A DNA stretch of 40,531 nt from Leptolyngbyaceae cyanobacterium RM1_1_2. Its GTDB lineage: Bacteria > Cyanobacteriota > Cyanobacteriia > Phormidesmidales > Phormidesmidaceae. Below the pieces are notes generated by a model, which was given only the letters and a program-made list of their open reading frames with translations, was not told the origin of the DNA and did not search any database. Below are positions 6,811 through 17,201 of the stretch, in pieces; position 1 is the stretch's first letter; every line of letters begins with the position of its first letter. The DNA lies in the NCBI GenBank assembly GCA_012032345.1, contig JAAUQI010000043.1, positions 1-40,531 on the forward strand. Direction: 5' to 3'. Both the position numbers and the translations under genes were made by a program.

Positions 6811-9800
6811 GTGAATTTAACTGTAGATTCAATTTCTCAAGCTATCGATTCCAATTTTGTCAGCGTTTCGCCCGAGTGCCCTGCTCAAGACGCGATCGAT
6901 CAGCTCTATCAGGCTTCATCACGTTGTCTTCTAGTGGTCAAAACTACTGCGGGGACAGCCCGTTTGGTGGGCTGGCTGACAGAGCAAGACATTGTCAGAG
7001 CCGCTGCGAGCCAAATCGAGCTGTCCGCCTCAAGCGTGCAGCAGTTGATGTCTCAGCCGCCAGCTATTTTGCAGGAAAGCAGCTTACCCGAGCGCGCCAC
7101 GGCTCTACAGATGCTAGCTCAATCCTCGGTGTCAGCTTTGCCAGTAGTCGATCGACAAGAACAAATTATTGGCTTGCTGAGTTCTCGTCGGCTCTTGCAA
7201 CTCTCCACTGCCCAGCCGCCGTTGCCGCTTTCAATACCGCTACAGCAGTTACTGGCGGAGTTAGGAGACATGGTTTGGGTGCTAGATGCTCAAGGGCGTT
7301 ATTTGCAAGTAGTACCCACTGAGTTTGAGCGCACTTACCAGCTCGTGTCCGCGAGCGCAGGGCAGACCCTAGCCGACGTCTTTTCGGTCAGTCAGGTCGA
7401 TTACTTTATTAGCTACATTCGCCAAGCCCTCAGTAGCCAAACCGGGATTGATTGCGAATACTGGCTGATGATTGAAAAACGCAAAAGATGGTACAGCACC
7501 AAGATTCTACCCCTTTCCGATTGGTTAACTGTTTGGATCAGTCAGGACATTACTGTCTATAAGGCTATTGAAACTACTTTACTCAAGCAGTCTGCTCAAC
7601 TGACGCAGTTTGCTTCGAACCTGGGTCAGCTCCATCGACTACAGCTAGCGCATTTTGAATCTTTAGAAGATTTGTTTGCCGACTACATTAAAACCGGCTG
7701 CGACCTGCTGAATTTTAGCGCCGGGGCAGTCGGGGCGATCGCAGAGCAAACCTACACGATCTTGGCGGTTCGCTCTGATATAGCGGGCATGTCTCCTCAC
7801 TTTTCGCTCAGGCTAGAAAGCGTTTATTGCCATCAGGTTTTTGAACAGCAAGCCACTGTAGCCTACACGCAGGTGCATGACACTGAGCGCCAGTACCATC
7901 CTTTCTATCAGCAGTTCAAAATAGAATCCTACATCGGCACGCCTGTTTGGGTAGACAATACGCTCTATGGCACCCTCTGCTTTTTTTCAACTCAGGTAAG
8001 AGACGGTTTTACCCATCATGAGCAAGAAATTATTGAGCTGATGGCTCAAAGCATGGGCAAATACCTCAGCGTGCTTAAAGCTGAAGCTGAACTTAGGGCG
8101 CAAAAGAATTTTCTTTATAGCGTGATTGATACGCCTCCTAATCTGATTTTTGCCAAGGACGCTGACGGCAGATTTGTCTTAGCTAATCGAGCTACGGCTG
8201 AAACGTATGAAACGACTATTCCTGAGCTGATGGGTAAAACAGTGGCTGACTGCGCTGTCTCGGTAGCCAAGGCCAATCTTTTCTCAGGCGGCGATCGCCA
8301 CGTTCTAGAGACGGGAGAATCTTATGTTTTAGAAGAAGAGCTGCCTGCTGCGGGCAACAGCAGGTATTTCCAAATAGTTAAAAAACCTATTTCTGCTGGC
8401 GATGAACAGACTACCCTGGTGCTGAGTGTAGCCACTGAAATCACCGAGCGCAAGCGGGCTGAAGAGCAGCTACTACAGGCTAAAGAAGCTGCAGAATCCG
8501 CCAATTTAGCTAAGAGCCAATTTTTAGCCAGTATGAGTCACGAACTGCGAACGCCGCTCAACGCAATTCTAGGCTTTACTCAAATTATGGGGCAGGACAA
8601 GACCCTGAGCTGTGAACATCAGAATTCTTTAAGCATTGTCAATCGTAGCGGTCAGCATCTCTTAGGACTGATCAATGACATTTTAGAGGTGTCTAAAATC
8701 GAAGCGGGTAATATTCAAATTGAAAAAGATACGTTTGATTTATATCAGCTTCTAGACAATGTAGAAGAAATGCTGCAGGTCAAGGTAGCCAACAAGCCGC
8801 TGCAGCTAATCTTTAATTACGGTGCTGATATCCCTCAATACATCTCAACCGACGAGTGCAAGCTGCGGCAGATTTTGCTAAATTTGCTCGACAACGCTAT
8901 TAAATTTACGCCACAGGGAACTGTACAACTTCAGGTGATGAAATGCTCGGGGCCTGAAACCCAGCGCGATCGCCAAGAAAGCCTGACTAGGCTATCGTTT
9001 GCTGTTCAAGATACTGGCCCAGGGCTGACAGCAGCAGAAATGCAGCAGGTTTTTCAGCCCTTTGAGCAGGCTCAAGCCGGTAAACAGTCTCTACAAGGAA
9101 CCGGGTTGGGGCTGGCAATTAGTCAAAAATTTGCTCAGGCACTGGGTGGAGATATTAGTGTAAAAAGTATCGTCAGCCAGGGGGCGGTCTTTGATTTGCA
9201 AATTCCAGTCAGTCAAGCTCAAGATATTCTCTCTCGCTCTGCTGTGTTTGCCGATGCTCAGATGCAGATCGAACATTGGGGAGATTACCGGGTTTTGGTT
9301 GTAGATGATGATGCCATTAGTCGGCTGTTAATGAAAAAAATTCTCAAGGCTGCTGACTTTCAGATTAGAGAAGCTGCTAACGGACAGGTGGCACTAGAGC
9401 AGTGGCAGACCTGGCAGCCTCATCTGATTTTGATGGATGTTAAAATGCCTGTGATGGATGGCTGTGAGGCTACTCGCCGTATTCGGGCCGCTCAGTCCAC
9501 AGACTCAGCGCTGAGCGCTCCAGTTATCATCGCAGTCTCTGCCAATGCCTTCGTTGAGGATCAAAGCAAGTGTATGGAGTCGGGCTGTAGCGACTTTGTC
9601 AGTAAACCGCTGCAGAAAGAAACGCTCTTGGCAAAGATTGTTTGCCATCTCACCGCTAGCTACCCCGCTGATACTGCTGCCTTTACTGGACAGAGTTCCA
9701 AAGGTGTGCCCGAGAGTCAGAGGCTGCAGAAGATGCTAGCTGAAATGCCTGATGTTTGGGTTAGACAATTTTATGCAACCGCCCTAGTTGGCTTTGATCA

Positions 9801-9948
9801 GCAATGCTTAAAGCTGCTTGAGGAGATACCGGCTACGTCTGCTCCCTTAGCTCAGCAGTTAGATGCCTGGATCAGTAATTTTCAGTTTGAAGCGGCGATA
9901 GATTTTATCCAAACAGCCAGCTCGATTGACACCCCAGCTATAAGCTAA
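6811..9948 (+). CDS. hybrid histidine kinase (CBS-PAS-GAF-PAS-HisKA-HATPase-receiver)
   Basis: A 1045-residue cytoplasmic hybrid sensor kinase with no transmembrane segment. Residues 1-130 form a CBS pair (adenosyl-ligand type), 140-255 a PAS domain, 275-420 a GAF domain, 430-548 a second PAS ending ITERKRAEEQL, and 570-635 the HisKA with phospho-accepting His577 in SMSHELRTPLNAILGF. The ATPase domain follows with its N box (LRQILLNLLDNAIKF) and G boxes (DTGPGL, GTGLGLAIS). A receiver domain begins RVLVVDDDA near 827, with phospho-acceptor Asp876 in LILMDVKMPVMDG. The last 100 residues are helical with no obvious HPt His. The GTG start has GGTGGAG upstream. No partner regulator is adjacent, so output is unknown. 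Confidence 0.93.
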   Translation: MNLTVDSISQAIDSNFVSVSPECPAQDAIDQLYQASSRCLLVVKTTAGTARLVGWLTEQDIVRAAASQIELSASSVQQLMSQPPAILQESSLPERATALQMLAQSSVSALPVVDRQEQIIGLLSSRRLLQLSTAQPPLPLSIPLQQLLAELGDMVWVLDAQGRYLQVVPTEFERTYQLVSASAGQTLADVFSVSQVDYFISYIRQALSSQTGIDCEYWLMIEKRKRWYSTKILPLSDWLTVWISQDITVYKAIETTLLKQSAQLTQFASNLGQLHRLQLAHFESLEDLFADYIKTGCDLLNFSAGAVGAIAEQTYTILAVRSDIAGMSPHFSLRLESVYCHQVFEQQATVAYTQVHDTERQYHPFYQQFKIESYIGTPVWVDNTLYGTLCFFSTQVRDGFTHHEQEIIELMAQSMGKYLSVLKAEAELRAQKNFLYSVIDTPPNLIFAKDADGRFVLANRATAETYETTIPELMGKTVADCAVSVAKANLFSGGDRHVLETGESYVLEEELPAAGNSRYFQIVKKPISAGDEQTTLVLSVATEITERKRAEEQLLQAKEAAESANLAKSQFLASMSHELRTPLNAILGFTQIMGQDKTLSCEHQNSLSIVNRSGQHLLGLINDILEVSKIEAGNIQIEKDTFDLYQLLDNVEEMLQVKVANKPLQLIFNYGADIPQYISTDECKLRQILLNLLDNAIKFTPQGTVQLQVMKCSGPETQRDRQESLTRLSFAVQDTGPGLTAAEMQQVFQPFEQAQAGKQSLQGTGLGLAISQKFAQALGGDISVKSIVSQGAVFDLQIPVSQAQDILSRSAVFADAQMQIEHWGDYRVLVVDDDAISRLLMKKILKAADFQIREAANGQVALEQWQTWQPHLILMDVKMPVMDGCEATRRIRAAQSTDSALSAPVIIAVSANAFVEDQSKCMESGCSDFVSKPLQKETLLAKIVCHLTASYPADTAAFTGQSSKGVPESQRLQKMLAEMPDVWVRQFYATALVGFDQQCLKLLEEIPATSAPLAQQLDAWISNFQFEAAIDFIQTASSIDTPAIS

Positions 9949-10334
9949 AGTAGGCCCTCAAGCCGCTGACGAATCTGATCTAACTCTGAGTCAGACAAAT
10001 CCTTCGGGCCAGATGGTGCCGGGAACTCATCAGCAGGTTTGGCGTCAGGATCCCAATCGATCTTGTCTACGTTTTGCTCAGGTGGAATCGCCAGTGTCCC
10101 TTCAGGCACTAGCTTATATTCATAGCCTGCTCCTGCACAAAATTCTTCAATTTCTTCTACTTCGAAAGCCTCCACGCTAGGAGAAGGCAGATCTTGTGCC
10201 TCCAGCATTAGCCCATAGCGAGCCGCATCTTCTTCATTCTCAAACATCAAAACGACGTTGCGATCGCCCGCCTTTAGAGTGTGAATGCCCTCGTTTTCGG
10301 AGCGAGCGTTAAACAAGACGATAAAAATGCGCAT
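9945..10334 (-). CDS. DUF3110 family protein
   Basis: A 129-residue acidic soluble protein. The start MRIFIVLFNARSENEGIHTL, then VVLMFENEEDAARYGLMLEAQDLPSPSVE and VEEIEEFCAGAGYEYKLVPEG match DUF3110, a family conserved in cyanobacteria and plants with no settled function. The Asp/Pro-rich tail ends in a predicted helix, SDSELDQIRQRLEGLL. The stop codon overlaps the end of the convergent hybrid kinase by four bases. The gene faces the 210-base gap before the TamB-like gene, where both promoters must lie divergently. Confidence 0.85.
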   Translation of the reverse strand: MRIFIVLFNARSENEGIHTLKAGDRNVVLMFENEEDAARYGLMLEAQDLPSPSVEAFEVEEIEEFCAGAGYEYKLVPEGTLAIPPEQNVDKIDWDPDAKPADEFPAPSGPKDLSDSELDQIRQRLEGLL

Positions 10335-10547
10335 TGACTTGTCTCAGTTTCACAAGCATCGATGTGATTCTATCTTAGTGGTCGTGTGTCGCCTTAGATA
10401 CACCAAATATGCTCTTTATCCTTTTTTATTTAAACCTGCATTTTTTTACTGTCATAGAGTTAGACAGAATCCTTGGCCTGCTAGACTTGGCAGAAAGTAG
10501 AGTGTCTGCTTTATTGAATGTGGTGAGATGGGTGGTATAGGGCAGCC

Positions 10548-13500
10548 ATGACAAATTCTCCCCGGCATGGGCCGTCAGCAGACGAGGCATCTAGGGGTAA
10601 GCTTTGGATTCGTATAGGATTGGTTTTAAGCGCGATCGCTGTTCTAGTGGCGGCGGGCGGTGCTTTGTGGGCCTGGATTTTTATTCACGAGCGCCTGTCC
10701 CCACGCATCTCTCAAATCCTCACCGATTTGCTAGATCGCCCGATTCAGCTAGGAGAGGTTGAGCGGGTTACCCTCTCTAGCATCCAGTTTGGCCCTTCAG
10801 CCATGCCTGCAACCGAGAAAGACCCTGATGAGGTGTTTGCTGAAACCATTCAGGTAAGATTTAACCTGCTAGAAACCCTGCTGACTCGTGACTTAAAACT
10901 GCGGCTTGAGCTAGACGATGTGCAGGGCTATCTAGAGCAAAACGCTGCCCGTCAGTGGACGGATTTAGAAATACCTGAGCAAGAGCAAAAACCTTTTATC
11001 GAATTTAAGCTGAGTCGGGTCGAGGTCAACAACGGACAGCTGATTCTGATTCCCTACAACCAGCTAGATGCCCAAGATGACCTGATTTCGCTCGAAGATA
11101 TTGCGGGTACAGTTGACTTTGCAGCCTACAACCTGCCCCAGCAAGAAGGTCAAGAACTGGCGATCGAGCCCCAAGAAATTAGCTTTGATGTTGCAGCCAA
11201 GCCGACCGTAGGGGGGCAGCTTGACGCTAAGGGGTCTTTGCTGCGGCTGCCAGAGGGCGTAGAAACAGAGGAATTTGCCTCAGGCACCAACGCCAATATT
11301 GCCGTTAACGTTCAATCGGTACGAATTGCAGATTTTGCCCCGCTGGCTTTTTCACTGGTTGAGACACCGCTGCCCCTAGAAATTCAGGCCGGACTGCTCA
11401 GCGGCAATGTCGAAATTGAAGTTCGCCCTGATCAACCTCTAGCCCTCACAGGGACAGCGGCAATTACCAACGGCGGTGTCACGCTTGAGGCTCTACCCCA
11501 GCCAGTTACAGCATTCAACACCCAGATGCGCTTTGACGGATCTGAAATCAGGCTAGAAGACACAACCGCTCGCTATGGCGAAATTGAAGCCGCCGCCGCC
11601 GGGGTGATCAATCTGCAGCAAGGGTATGACTTGACCGGCCAGATCGATAGCTTTACGGTTGAGCAGGTCGTTGAAACTTTGGCAGTAGAGTTACCCGTTG
11701 AAGCAGAGGGAGCCTTTACGGCAGAGGTGGCTGTCACCGGGCCGCTAAACGATCCTAACGTCATCGGTACGATTGAGTCTTTGGGCAGTGCACTAATTGA
11801 CAAAGTCAGTTTTTCAGAGCTGGAGCTGGCTTTTGCTTTCGATCGCCCAACTTTAACCATTAGCGAGTTTCGGGCCTTACCCACGGCGGGAGGACAGCTG
11901 GTGGGTCGAGGCCGCTACCGTTTGGGAGAAACCGGAGAGCTGTTTTTGCAGGCGGAAGGCCAAGCCCTACCTGCCGATGAGATTGGCCGCGCCTATGGCC
12001 TGCCAGAAACGGTGCAGCTGGGGCGACTGGCGGTAGATGCCGAAGTGTCTGGCCCGCTCGACAATCTGCGGGGGGCTATAAGCTGGCAGGCTCCAGCAGC
12101 CTCCTATCCCAGTCGCGGCCTGATTGAACTTGCAGGCGATCGCATTAACTTTAGAGACACTGTCGTCCAGGTGGCCGGGGGAACCATCAGCGGCAGCGGT
12201 ACCCTAGCCAACAGGCTGTGGCAGGCCAATCTACAGGGCCAGGGGATTCAGCTCGGCCAGTTTACCAACGCTCTTGACGGCACGGCCAACGGGGATTTTC
12301 AACTCTCAGGTAGCCTAGATGACCTCAGCGTGGCGGGCATTCGCGCCCAGGGAGACGCGGCGCTGCAGCTAGCGGCAGGTCGCCTGAATATTGACGCAAC
12401 GCTGGCGAATGGTTTTTGGGACGCGGATGTGCGCAGCAGCGGTTTGGCCCTGAGCCAGTTTTCCTCAGCCCTACGCGGCAACGCCAGCGGCCAGGCCCGG
12501 CTCTCGGGCAGTATTGAAGACTTCAGTGTGGCCGGAATCAACGGTCAGGGAGATATTGCGCTACAGCTAGATTCAGGCCGTCTAGAGACTGATGCCAGAC
12601 TTGCCAATGGCCTCTGGAACGCAGATGTGCGCAGCAGCGGTTTGGCCCTGAGCCAGTTTTCCTCAGCCCTACGCGGCAACGCCAGCGGCCAGCTCCAGCT
12701 TTCAGGCAATGTTGAGGACTTGAGTCTGGCTGGCATCCGAGCCCAGGGAAGCGTGGCTCTGTCTCAGGGACTGGCTAGCTTTGCCGCTTACTCTCCGCAG
12801 CTAGCTCAGCTAGACCAGGCTTTAAACGCAACCCTGGCCTGGAATGGCCAACAAATTAACATTGCTCAAGCCAGCGGCGCAGGTCTACAGGCTAGCGGCA
12901 CCATCACGCCCCGGCTGAGTGGAGTCAATGCACCCGCGATCGCCAGTATTGACCTCAACCTCCGCACCGATAGCTTTCCGCTCCAGGCACTGCCGGTTAG
13001 TCTACCCAGCGTCGTGGCTTTAGGCGGACGCGCCGACTTTCAAGGACGGCTCTCTGGGACGCCCAGCAACCTCAACCTGGTTGGCGATCTGGCGCTCTCA
13101 GACCTGATAGTCAACGAGCTGGCCTTCGACCCGCGCCTAAGTGGCAACATTAGCCTCACCAACAGCAATCAGTTTAATCTGGCACTGAGAGGGCCGCAAG
13201 ATCAAATTCAGGTAGACTATCGTCTCAGCGATCGCAACCTAAACTTTGCCATAGCCCTAGACGACGCCAGCGCCACTGGCCGCACCACCGACAATAACTT
13301 GCTACAGGTAGAAATTTTAAACTTCCCGCTAATAGCGCTCAACTTACCCCCTGGGGGTATTGGTAGCCTAGGACAGGTTAGCGGTCAGATCGACCAGGCT
13401 CAGCTGGTTATTGACCTGCAAAGCCAAGAATTTATTGCCGACCTCGATATCGCTCGGCCTGGAGTGGGTTACATCAGCGGCGATCGCTTTACCGGCAAAG

Positions 13501-15989
13501 TCACCTACAGAGACGGCGTGGCTGAGCTGACCGGGGGACGCCTGACGCGCAGCGCCAGCGAATACCTGCTAAGCGGACGCTATGCCCCCGGCACCACCCC
13601 GACCCTGCTAGCCAACCTCAAGGTGGAGCAGGGCCAAATTCAGGATATCTTAGCGGCCCTACAGATCTCCAGCCTGGATGACCTCAAGCGCGGCTTTGCC
13701 CCGCCGCTGGGGGCAGAGCTTTCCCCAGAACAAGTCCAAAATTATCTGACTACGCAGCCAGCAGGAAGCGCTAATGCTTCTCTGCTTAGACAGCTGCAGC
13801 GGTTCTCCGAAATTGCCGCTCTCCAGGATATTGAAGCAGAGGCAGAAGACGCCGCCCCGCTGCCGCCGCTCTCTGAACTAACTGGAACTTTTACAGGCGA
13901 AGTGCAGGTAGCCAGCTCATCCCAAACCGGTCTGGACGTAGACTTTGATTTAGTCGGCTCAAACTGGCGCTGGGGCGACGACTACGCGGCTGATGAAGTG
14001 GTTGCCAAAGGCGAGTACGCAGAGGGCATTCTGGCCCTTGCTCCGGTTGAGCTGCGCTCTGCCACAGATGATATTTCTCTGAGTCTGGCGGGAGAGGTAG
14101 CGCTCAGACAGGCCGATGCCGAACGCCGCACCCTGAGTTTAACGGCTCAAAACTTACCCGCTGCTCGGCTACGTCGTCTGGTGCAACGGCTCCCTGTCAG
14201 CTTAAATGGCAGGCTCAACGCTGAGGCTAGCCTGACGGGGAGCTTACAAAACCCGCTGCTGCGGGGTAGCGTCACGCTAGATCAAGGCACCATCAACAAT
14301 CGCAACATTGCCTCTGGTAGGGCAGATTTTATTTACGATCAGGCCCGTTTTAACGTCATCAGCCGCGTTGTGGTGGAAGAACCCGATCCTTTAGTGGTCA
14401 CCGTTAGCTTCCCTTATCGCTTTGACTTTATGACGGTGTATCCTGAGAGCGATCGCTTTGAAGCCACCGCCAACGTTAAAGATGAAGGTCTGGCTCTGCT
14501 CAATGTCTTTACCCGGCAGGTTGCCTGGGAATCGGGTGAGGGTAATGTTGATTTTGAAGCCACGGGTATCTGGCCTAGCTATTTACCTTTCCCGCTCATT
14601 ACCAACGTTGTTGGCGCAGCCCAGGTTGAAAATGCAACCCTCAGCTCCATTCTCTTACCCAATGAGAATCTGACTAATTTTTCCACTCAGGCTACCTTTG
14701 AGGGAGATAAAATCATTGTTCAGAGTCTCTCGGGCGATCTCAGTAACGGACGGATTACAGGTCAGGGCACTTTCCCCCTAATCGCCCCCATCACGGCCAA
14801 TCCTGAAGCCAATCAGACGCAAACTGAAGGTTCCCCCACAGTCCCCGACAGTTTAGCGATTTCAGCAGACGCTACCCAGCCGTTGACGATTGTATTAGAT
14901 CAAATTGCTCTAAACTTCAAAGGGCTTTACCGAGGTAATGTTGAAGGCACAATTGTTTTGGGAGGTAGTGCCTTTACCCCGCTCGTTGGCGGTGAGGTAC
15001 GTCTGTCTGAAGGTCGCGTTTTTCTACTTGATAGGGGCGGAGACGACTCTGTCAGTGCCGATACCTCAGTTTCAGCGGCTTTGACAGGGGCAATTATCTC
15101 GCCGCCTCAGCTTAGCGATCTCGACCTGATTTTGGCAGACAATGTGCAAATTGAGCAGGGTAACTTGCTCAATTTTATCGCTAGAGGAACGCTAACGATT
15201 GATGGCACGTTTAGCAACCTGCAGCCAGATGGCGTCATCTCTCTGCCGCGAGGTCGCGTTAATCTTTACACAACTCAGTTTCGAGTCGTGGGCAACGATA
15301 ATACGGCAACATTCTCGCCAGGACAGGGGCTAGACCCAGACTTGAACGTAACGCTTCAGGCTTCGGTTCAAGAAGCTGGCACCTCTGATTTTATCTTTGC
15401 CGATAGCACGCCCTATCCTCCCTCCGAGCGCAGTGAACCGCCAACCGAGCTGCTGGGGTTAAACCAAGGCTCCATCCAAACGGTACGGATTCGAGCTGAG
15501 GTCATGGGGCCAGCCAGCCAGCTCAATAGCAATATCAGCGACAATCTTGTGCTTTCCAGCTCTCCCCCCCGTAGTGAGGGAGAGATTTTAGCGCTGCTGA
15601 GCGGAGGCTTTGTGGGTGCCTTAGAGTCTGTCGGCTCAGGCGGGGGAGACGAGTTTCAGGGACTGGTGACGTTAGCCAGTAGCGCCTTCCTGATTGCAGT
15701 GCAGGATACGATTGGCAATGCGCTGAGCCTCAGCGAATTTAGGCTTTTTCCAGCCAATAGCTCATCGGCTCAGGAGACCGGCGGCAGTATCGAACTTGGG
15801 GCTGAAGTGGGCGTTACTATCTCTAGTGACCTATCTGCCTCGTTGCTGAAGATTGTCACGGCGAGCGATCCGCCTCAGTTTAACCTGCGCTACCGCATTA
15901 GCGATCGCTTCACGCTGAGGGGCACGACCAGCTATGACGATTTTAGTGAGCGCTCAGGTCTGCTCTTGGAGTTTGAGAACCGCTGGTAG
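10548..15989 (+). CDS. tamB: TamB/TIC236-like translocation-assembly protein (DUF490)
   Basis: An 1813-residue inner-membrane-anchored AsmA/TamB-type protein. A single membrane helix lies near residues 20-45 (WIRIGLVLSAIAVLVAAGGALW). It is followed by a very long beta-rich region of repeats resembling lipid-groove bridges between membranes. The C-terminal DUF490 domain runs from about residue 1350, ending FTLRGTTSYDDFSERSGLLLEFENRW. Family members help outer-membrane protein insertion and lipid transport; the plastid homologue TIC236 links the two envelopes. Residues of about 560-740 hold roughly three tandem 66-residue units (see repeat). The ATG at 10548 leaves a short cytoplasmic tail. No BamA/TamA-type gene adjoins it here. 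The gene is intact, unlike some of its neighbours. Confidence 0.93.
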   Translation: MTNSPRHGPSADEASRGKLWIRIGLVLSAIAVLVAAGGALWAWIFIHERLSPRISQILTDLLDRPIQLGEVERVTLSSIQFGPSAMPATEKDPDEVFAETIQVRFNLLETLLTRDLKLRLELDDVQGYLEQNAARQWTDLEIPEQEQKPFIEFKLSRVEVNNGQLILIPYNQLDAQDDLISLEDIAGTVDFAAYNLPQQEGQELAIEPQEISFDVAAKPTVGGQLDAKGSLLRLPEGVETEEFASGTNANIAVNVQSVRIADFAPLAFSLVETPLPLEIQAGLLSGNVEIEVRPDQPLALTGTAAITNGGVTLEALPQPVTAFNTQMRFDGSEIRLEDTTARYGEIEAAAAGVINLQQGYDLTGQIDSFTVEQVVETLAVELPVEAEGAFTAEVAVTGPLNDPNVIGTIESLGSALIDKVSFSELELAFAFDRPTLTISEFRALPTAGGQLVGRGRYRLGETGELFLQAEGQALPADEIGRAYGLPETVQLGRLAVDAEVSGPLDNLRGAISWQAPAASYPSRGLIELAGDRINFRDTVVQVAGGTISGSGTLANRLWQANLQGQGIQLGQFTNALDGTANGDFQLSGSLDDLSVAGIRAQGDAALQLAAGRLNIDATLANGFWDADVRSSGLALSQFSSALRGNASGQARLSGSIEDFSVAGINGQGDIALQLDSGRLETDARLANGLWNADVRSSGLALSQFSSALRGNASGQLQLSGNVEDLSLAGIRAQGSVALSQGLASFAAYSPQLAQLDQALNATLAWNGQQINIAQASGAGLQASGTITPRLSGVNAPAIASIDLNLRTDSFPLQALPVSLPSVVALGGRADFQGRLSGTPSNLNLVGDLALSDLIVNELAFDPRLSGNISLTNSNQFNLALRGPQDQIQVDYRLSDRNLNFAIALDDASATGRTTDNNLLQVEILNFPLIALNLPPGGIGSLGQVSGQIDQAQLVIDLQSQEFIADLDIARPGVGYISGDRFTGKVTYRDGVAELTGGRLTRSASEYLLSGRYAPGTTPTLLANLKVEQGQIQDILAALQISSLDDLKRGFAPPLGAELSPEQVQNYLTTQPAGSANASLLRQLQRFSEIAALQDIEAEAEDAAPLPPLSELTGTFTGEVQVASSSQTGLDVDFDLVGSNWRWGDDYAADEVVAKGEYAEGILALAPVELRSATDDISLSLAGEVALRQADAERRTLSLTAQNLPAARLRRLVQRLPVSLNGRLNAEASLTGSLQNPLLRGSVTLDQGTINNRNIASGRADFIYDQARFNVISRVVVEEPDPLVVTVSFPYRFDFMTVYPESDRFEATANVKDEGLALLNVFTRQVAWESGEGNVDFEATGIWPSYLPFPLITNVVGAAQVENATLSSILLPNENLTNFSTQATFEGDKIIVQSLSGDLSNGRITGQGTFPLIAPITANPEANQTQTEGSPTVPDSLAISADATQPLTIVLDQIALNFKGLYRGNVEGTIVLGGSAFTPLVGGEVRLSEGRVFLLDRGGDDSVSADTSVSAALTGAIISPPQLSDLDLILADNVQIEQGNLLNFIARGTLTIDGTFSNLQPDGVISLPRGRVNLYTTQFRVVGNDNTATFSPGQGLDPDLNVTLQASVQEAGTSDFIFADSTPYPPSERSEPPTELLGLNQGSIQTVRIRAEVMGPASQLNSNISDNLVLSSSPPRSEGEILALLSGGFVGALESVGSGGGDEFQGLVTLASSAFLIAVQDTIGNALSLSEFRLFPANSSSAQETGGSIELGAEVGVTISSDLSASLLKIVTASDPPQFNLRYRISDRFTLRGTTSYDDFSERSGLLLEFENRW
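12426..12692 (+). repeat. tandem repeat within the TamB-like gene (69 identical bases, period 198)
   Basis: Bases 12426-12494 and 12624-12692 are identical and in frame, encoding DVRSSGLALSQFSSALRGN and a few more residues twice (from residues 627 and 693). The flanking 66-residue units (LSGS/N-x-DLSVAGIRAQGD...) are similar but diverged, and a third, more diverged copy lies just upstream (about 12200-12330). Identity at synonymous sites shows recent duplication or gene conversion. Confidence 0.9.
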
Positions 15990-16021
15990 CAGGGTGAATC
16001 CTGAGGCCAAATAGCGCTGCG

Positions 16022-16953
16022 CTACTTGAGCGAGAACGACTCAACTGGACGAGAATAAAGCACTTCTTGAGAAGCGATCGCAAAATTTTCGTCCAGCCAG
16101 ACCAGAGCTGCTTCGACCACCTCACCTTGCTCAATCACCACTAGCGAGAAATTTCGCACGCAGGTGCTCTCCGTTCTGATAATACGGGGGACACTGGCCG
16201 CGTTGAGGTAGACGGTGCCTGCTCGATCCTGCACCAGTCGCTGCCGCAGCTGTTGCGTGTGGCGCAGGCGGTGGTGCATGTGCCCAAATGTCACCAGCGA
16301 CACCTGCTTACCCATCTGCTGCGCCAGCGCGATCGCAGCGGCTAAATCTGGATCGCCATAGTCTCCCCCGACTGGCTTCCAGTCTTTGCCGCAGGGAGAT
16401 CCTGGCGCGTCTCCAAGGCCGAATGGGCCACTGTGGCCCACAAAATAATCGTCTCGTGGTTGGCCTGCTCTACCTGCGATCGCAAGCGAGCGGTTGAAGT
16501 CTCTAAGCTATCAATGCCGTAGCGTTCTTGATAAAAATGGGCAACGTGCTCCCACTTAGAGCCACCCCAGCTAAAGGGGCGTCCTCCTAAAATGCTGAGC
16601 TTAAGCTGCGGCAGTTCTAGCCTGCCGTAGCCGATATGCGCAGCGCCCAATAAATCGAGCTGCTGCTGTACGCGGTCTTCTACCGTGCGATCATAAGGGC
16701 ACTTTCTACGGCCCCATTCGGTAGCGCTATACCAGGCATCATGATTGCCCAACACAACTGCCGTCGGCAAATCCAGCGCCGCGATCGCCCGTGTGACCTC
16801 TACTGCCTCGTTACCAAAGTCACCCACAAACAGGGCCAAATCCACACCTAACCGCTGCAGCGCCGTGGCATCTTCTGACTCCCACTGATTGTGAATGTCT
16901 CCCACAATCGCAACTCGAACTGCTGTTTTTGGCTGTCGTCTCAGACTAGTCAT
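16022..16953 (-). pseudogene. cyanobacterial metallophosphoesterase (TIGR04168-like), frameshifted
   Basis: A calcineurin-type phosphoesterase. The N-terminal part has metal-ligand motifs VAIVGDIHNQW, LFVGDFGNEA and VVLGNHDAWY, then YGRLELPQLKLSILGGRPFSWGG. It reads through HETIIL and then goes out of frame to stop at 16342. The other frame supplies VGHSGPFGLGDAPGSPCGKDW, GDYGDPDLAAAI and the last ligand motif VTFGHMHHRL, ending at 16022. Adding one T in the TTTT run (16442-16445 on the plus strand) joins them as ETIIFVGHSGP and gives about 310 residues, the normal length. The substrate is unknown in this family. A missing base in a homopolymer is more likely than real gene death. Confidence 0.85.
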
Positions 16954-17201
16954 GCAAGTTTTCTTGATCTTCCCTTCCCTAGGATAAGGGGAAAGTTTGT
17001 TCTCATGTCTGCTATCGCTAGTACGGCTAAATCTGGTCAGGCCGTCTGCCCTGATTTGGGCCTAGTGTGCCTTCTCTGTTTAGCTCAGCAAAGCAATCGT
17101 ACTACCATAGTTTATGTGTCCGTCCTGAGCGCTAGCGCCTGAGCGCGATCTGACGACATTCATCAAAATGGTCGTTCATTACTTAGCCTGAGCTGATTCC
17201 T

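Noticed and set aside
12299-12736. Two similar antisense frames in the TamB-like gene
   Set aside because: Their similarity only mirrors the tandem repeat of the real gene on the other strand.
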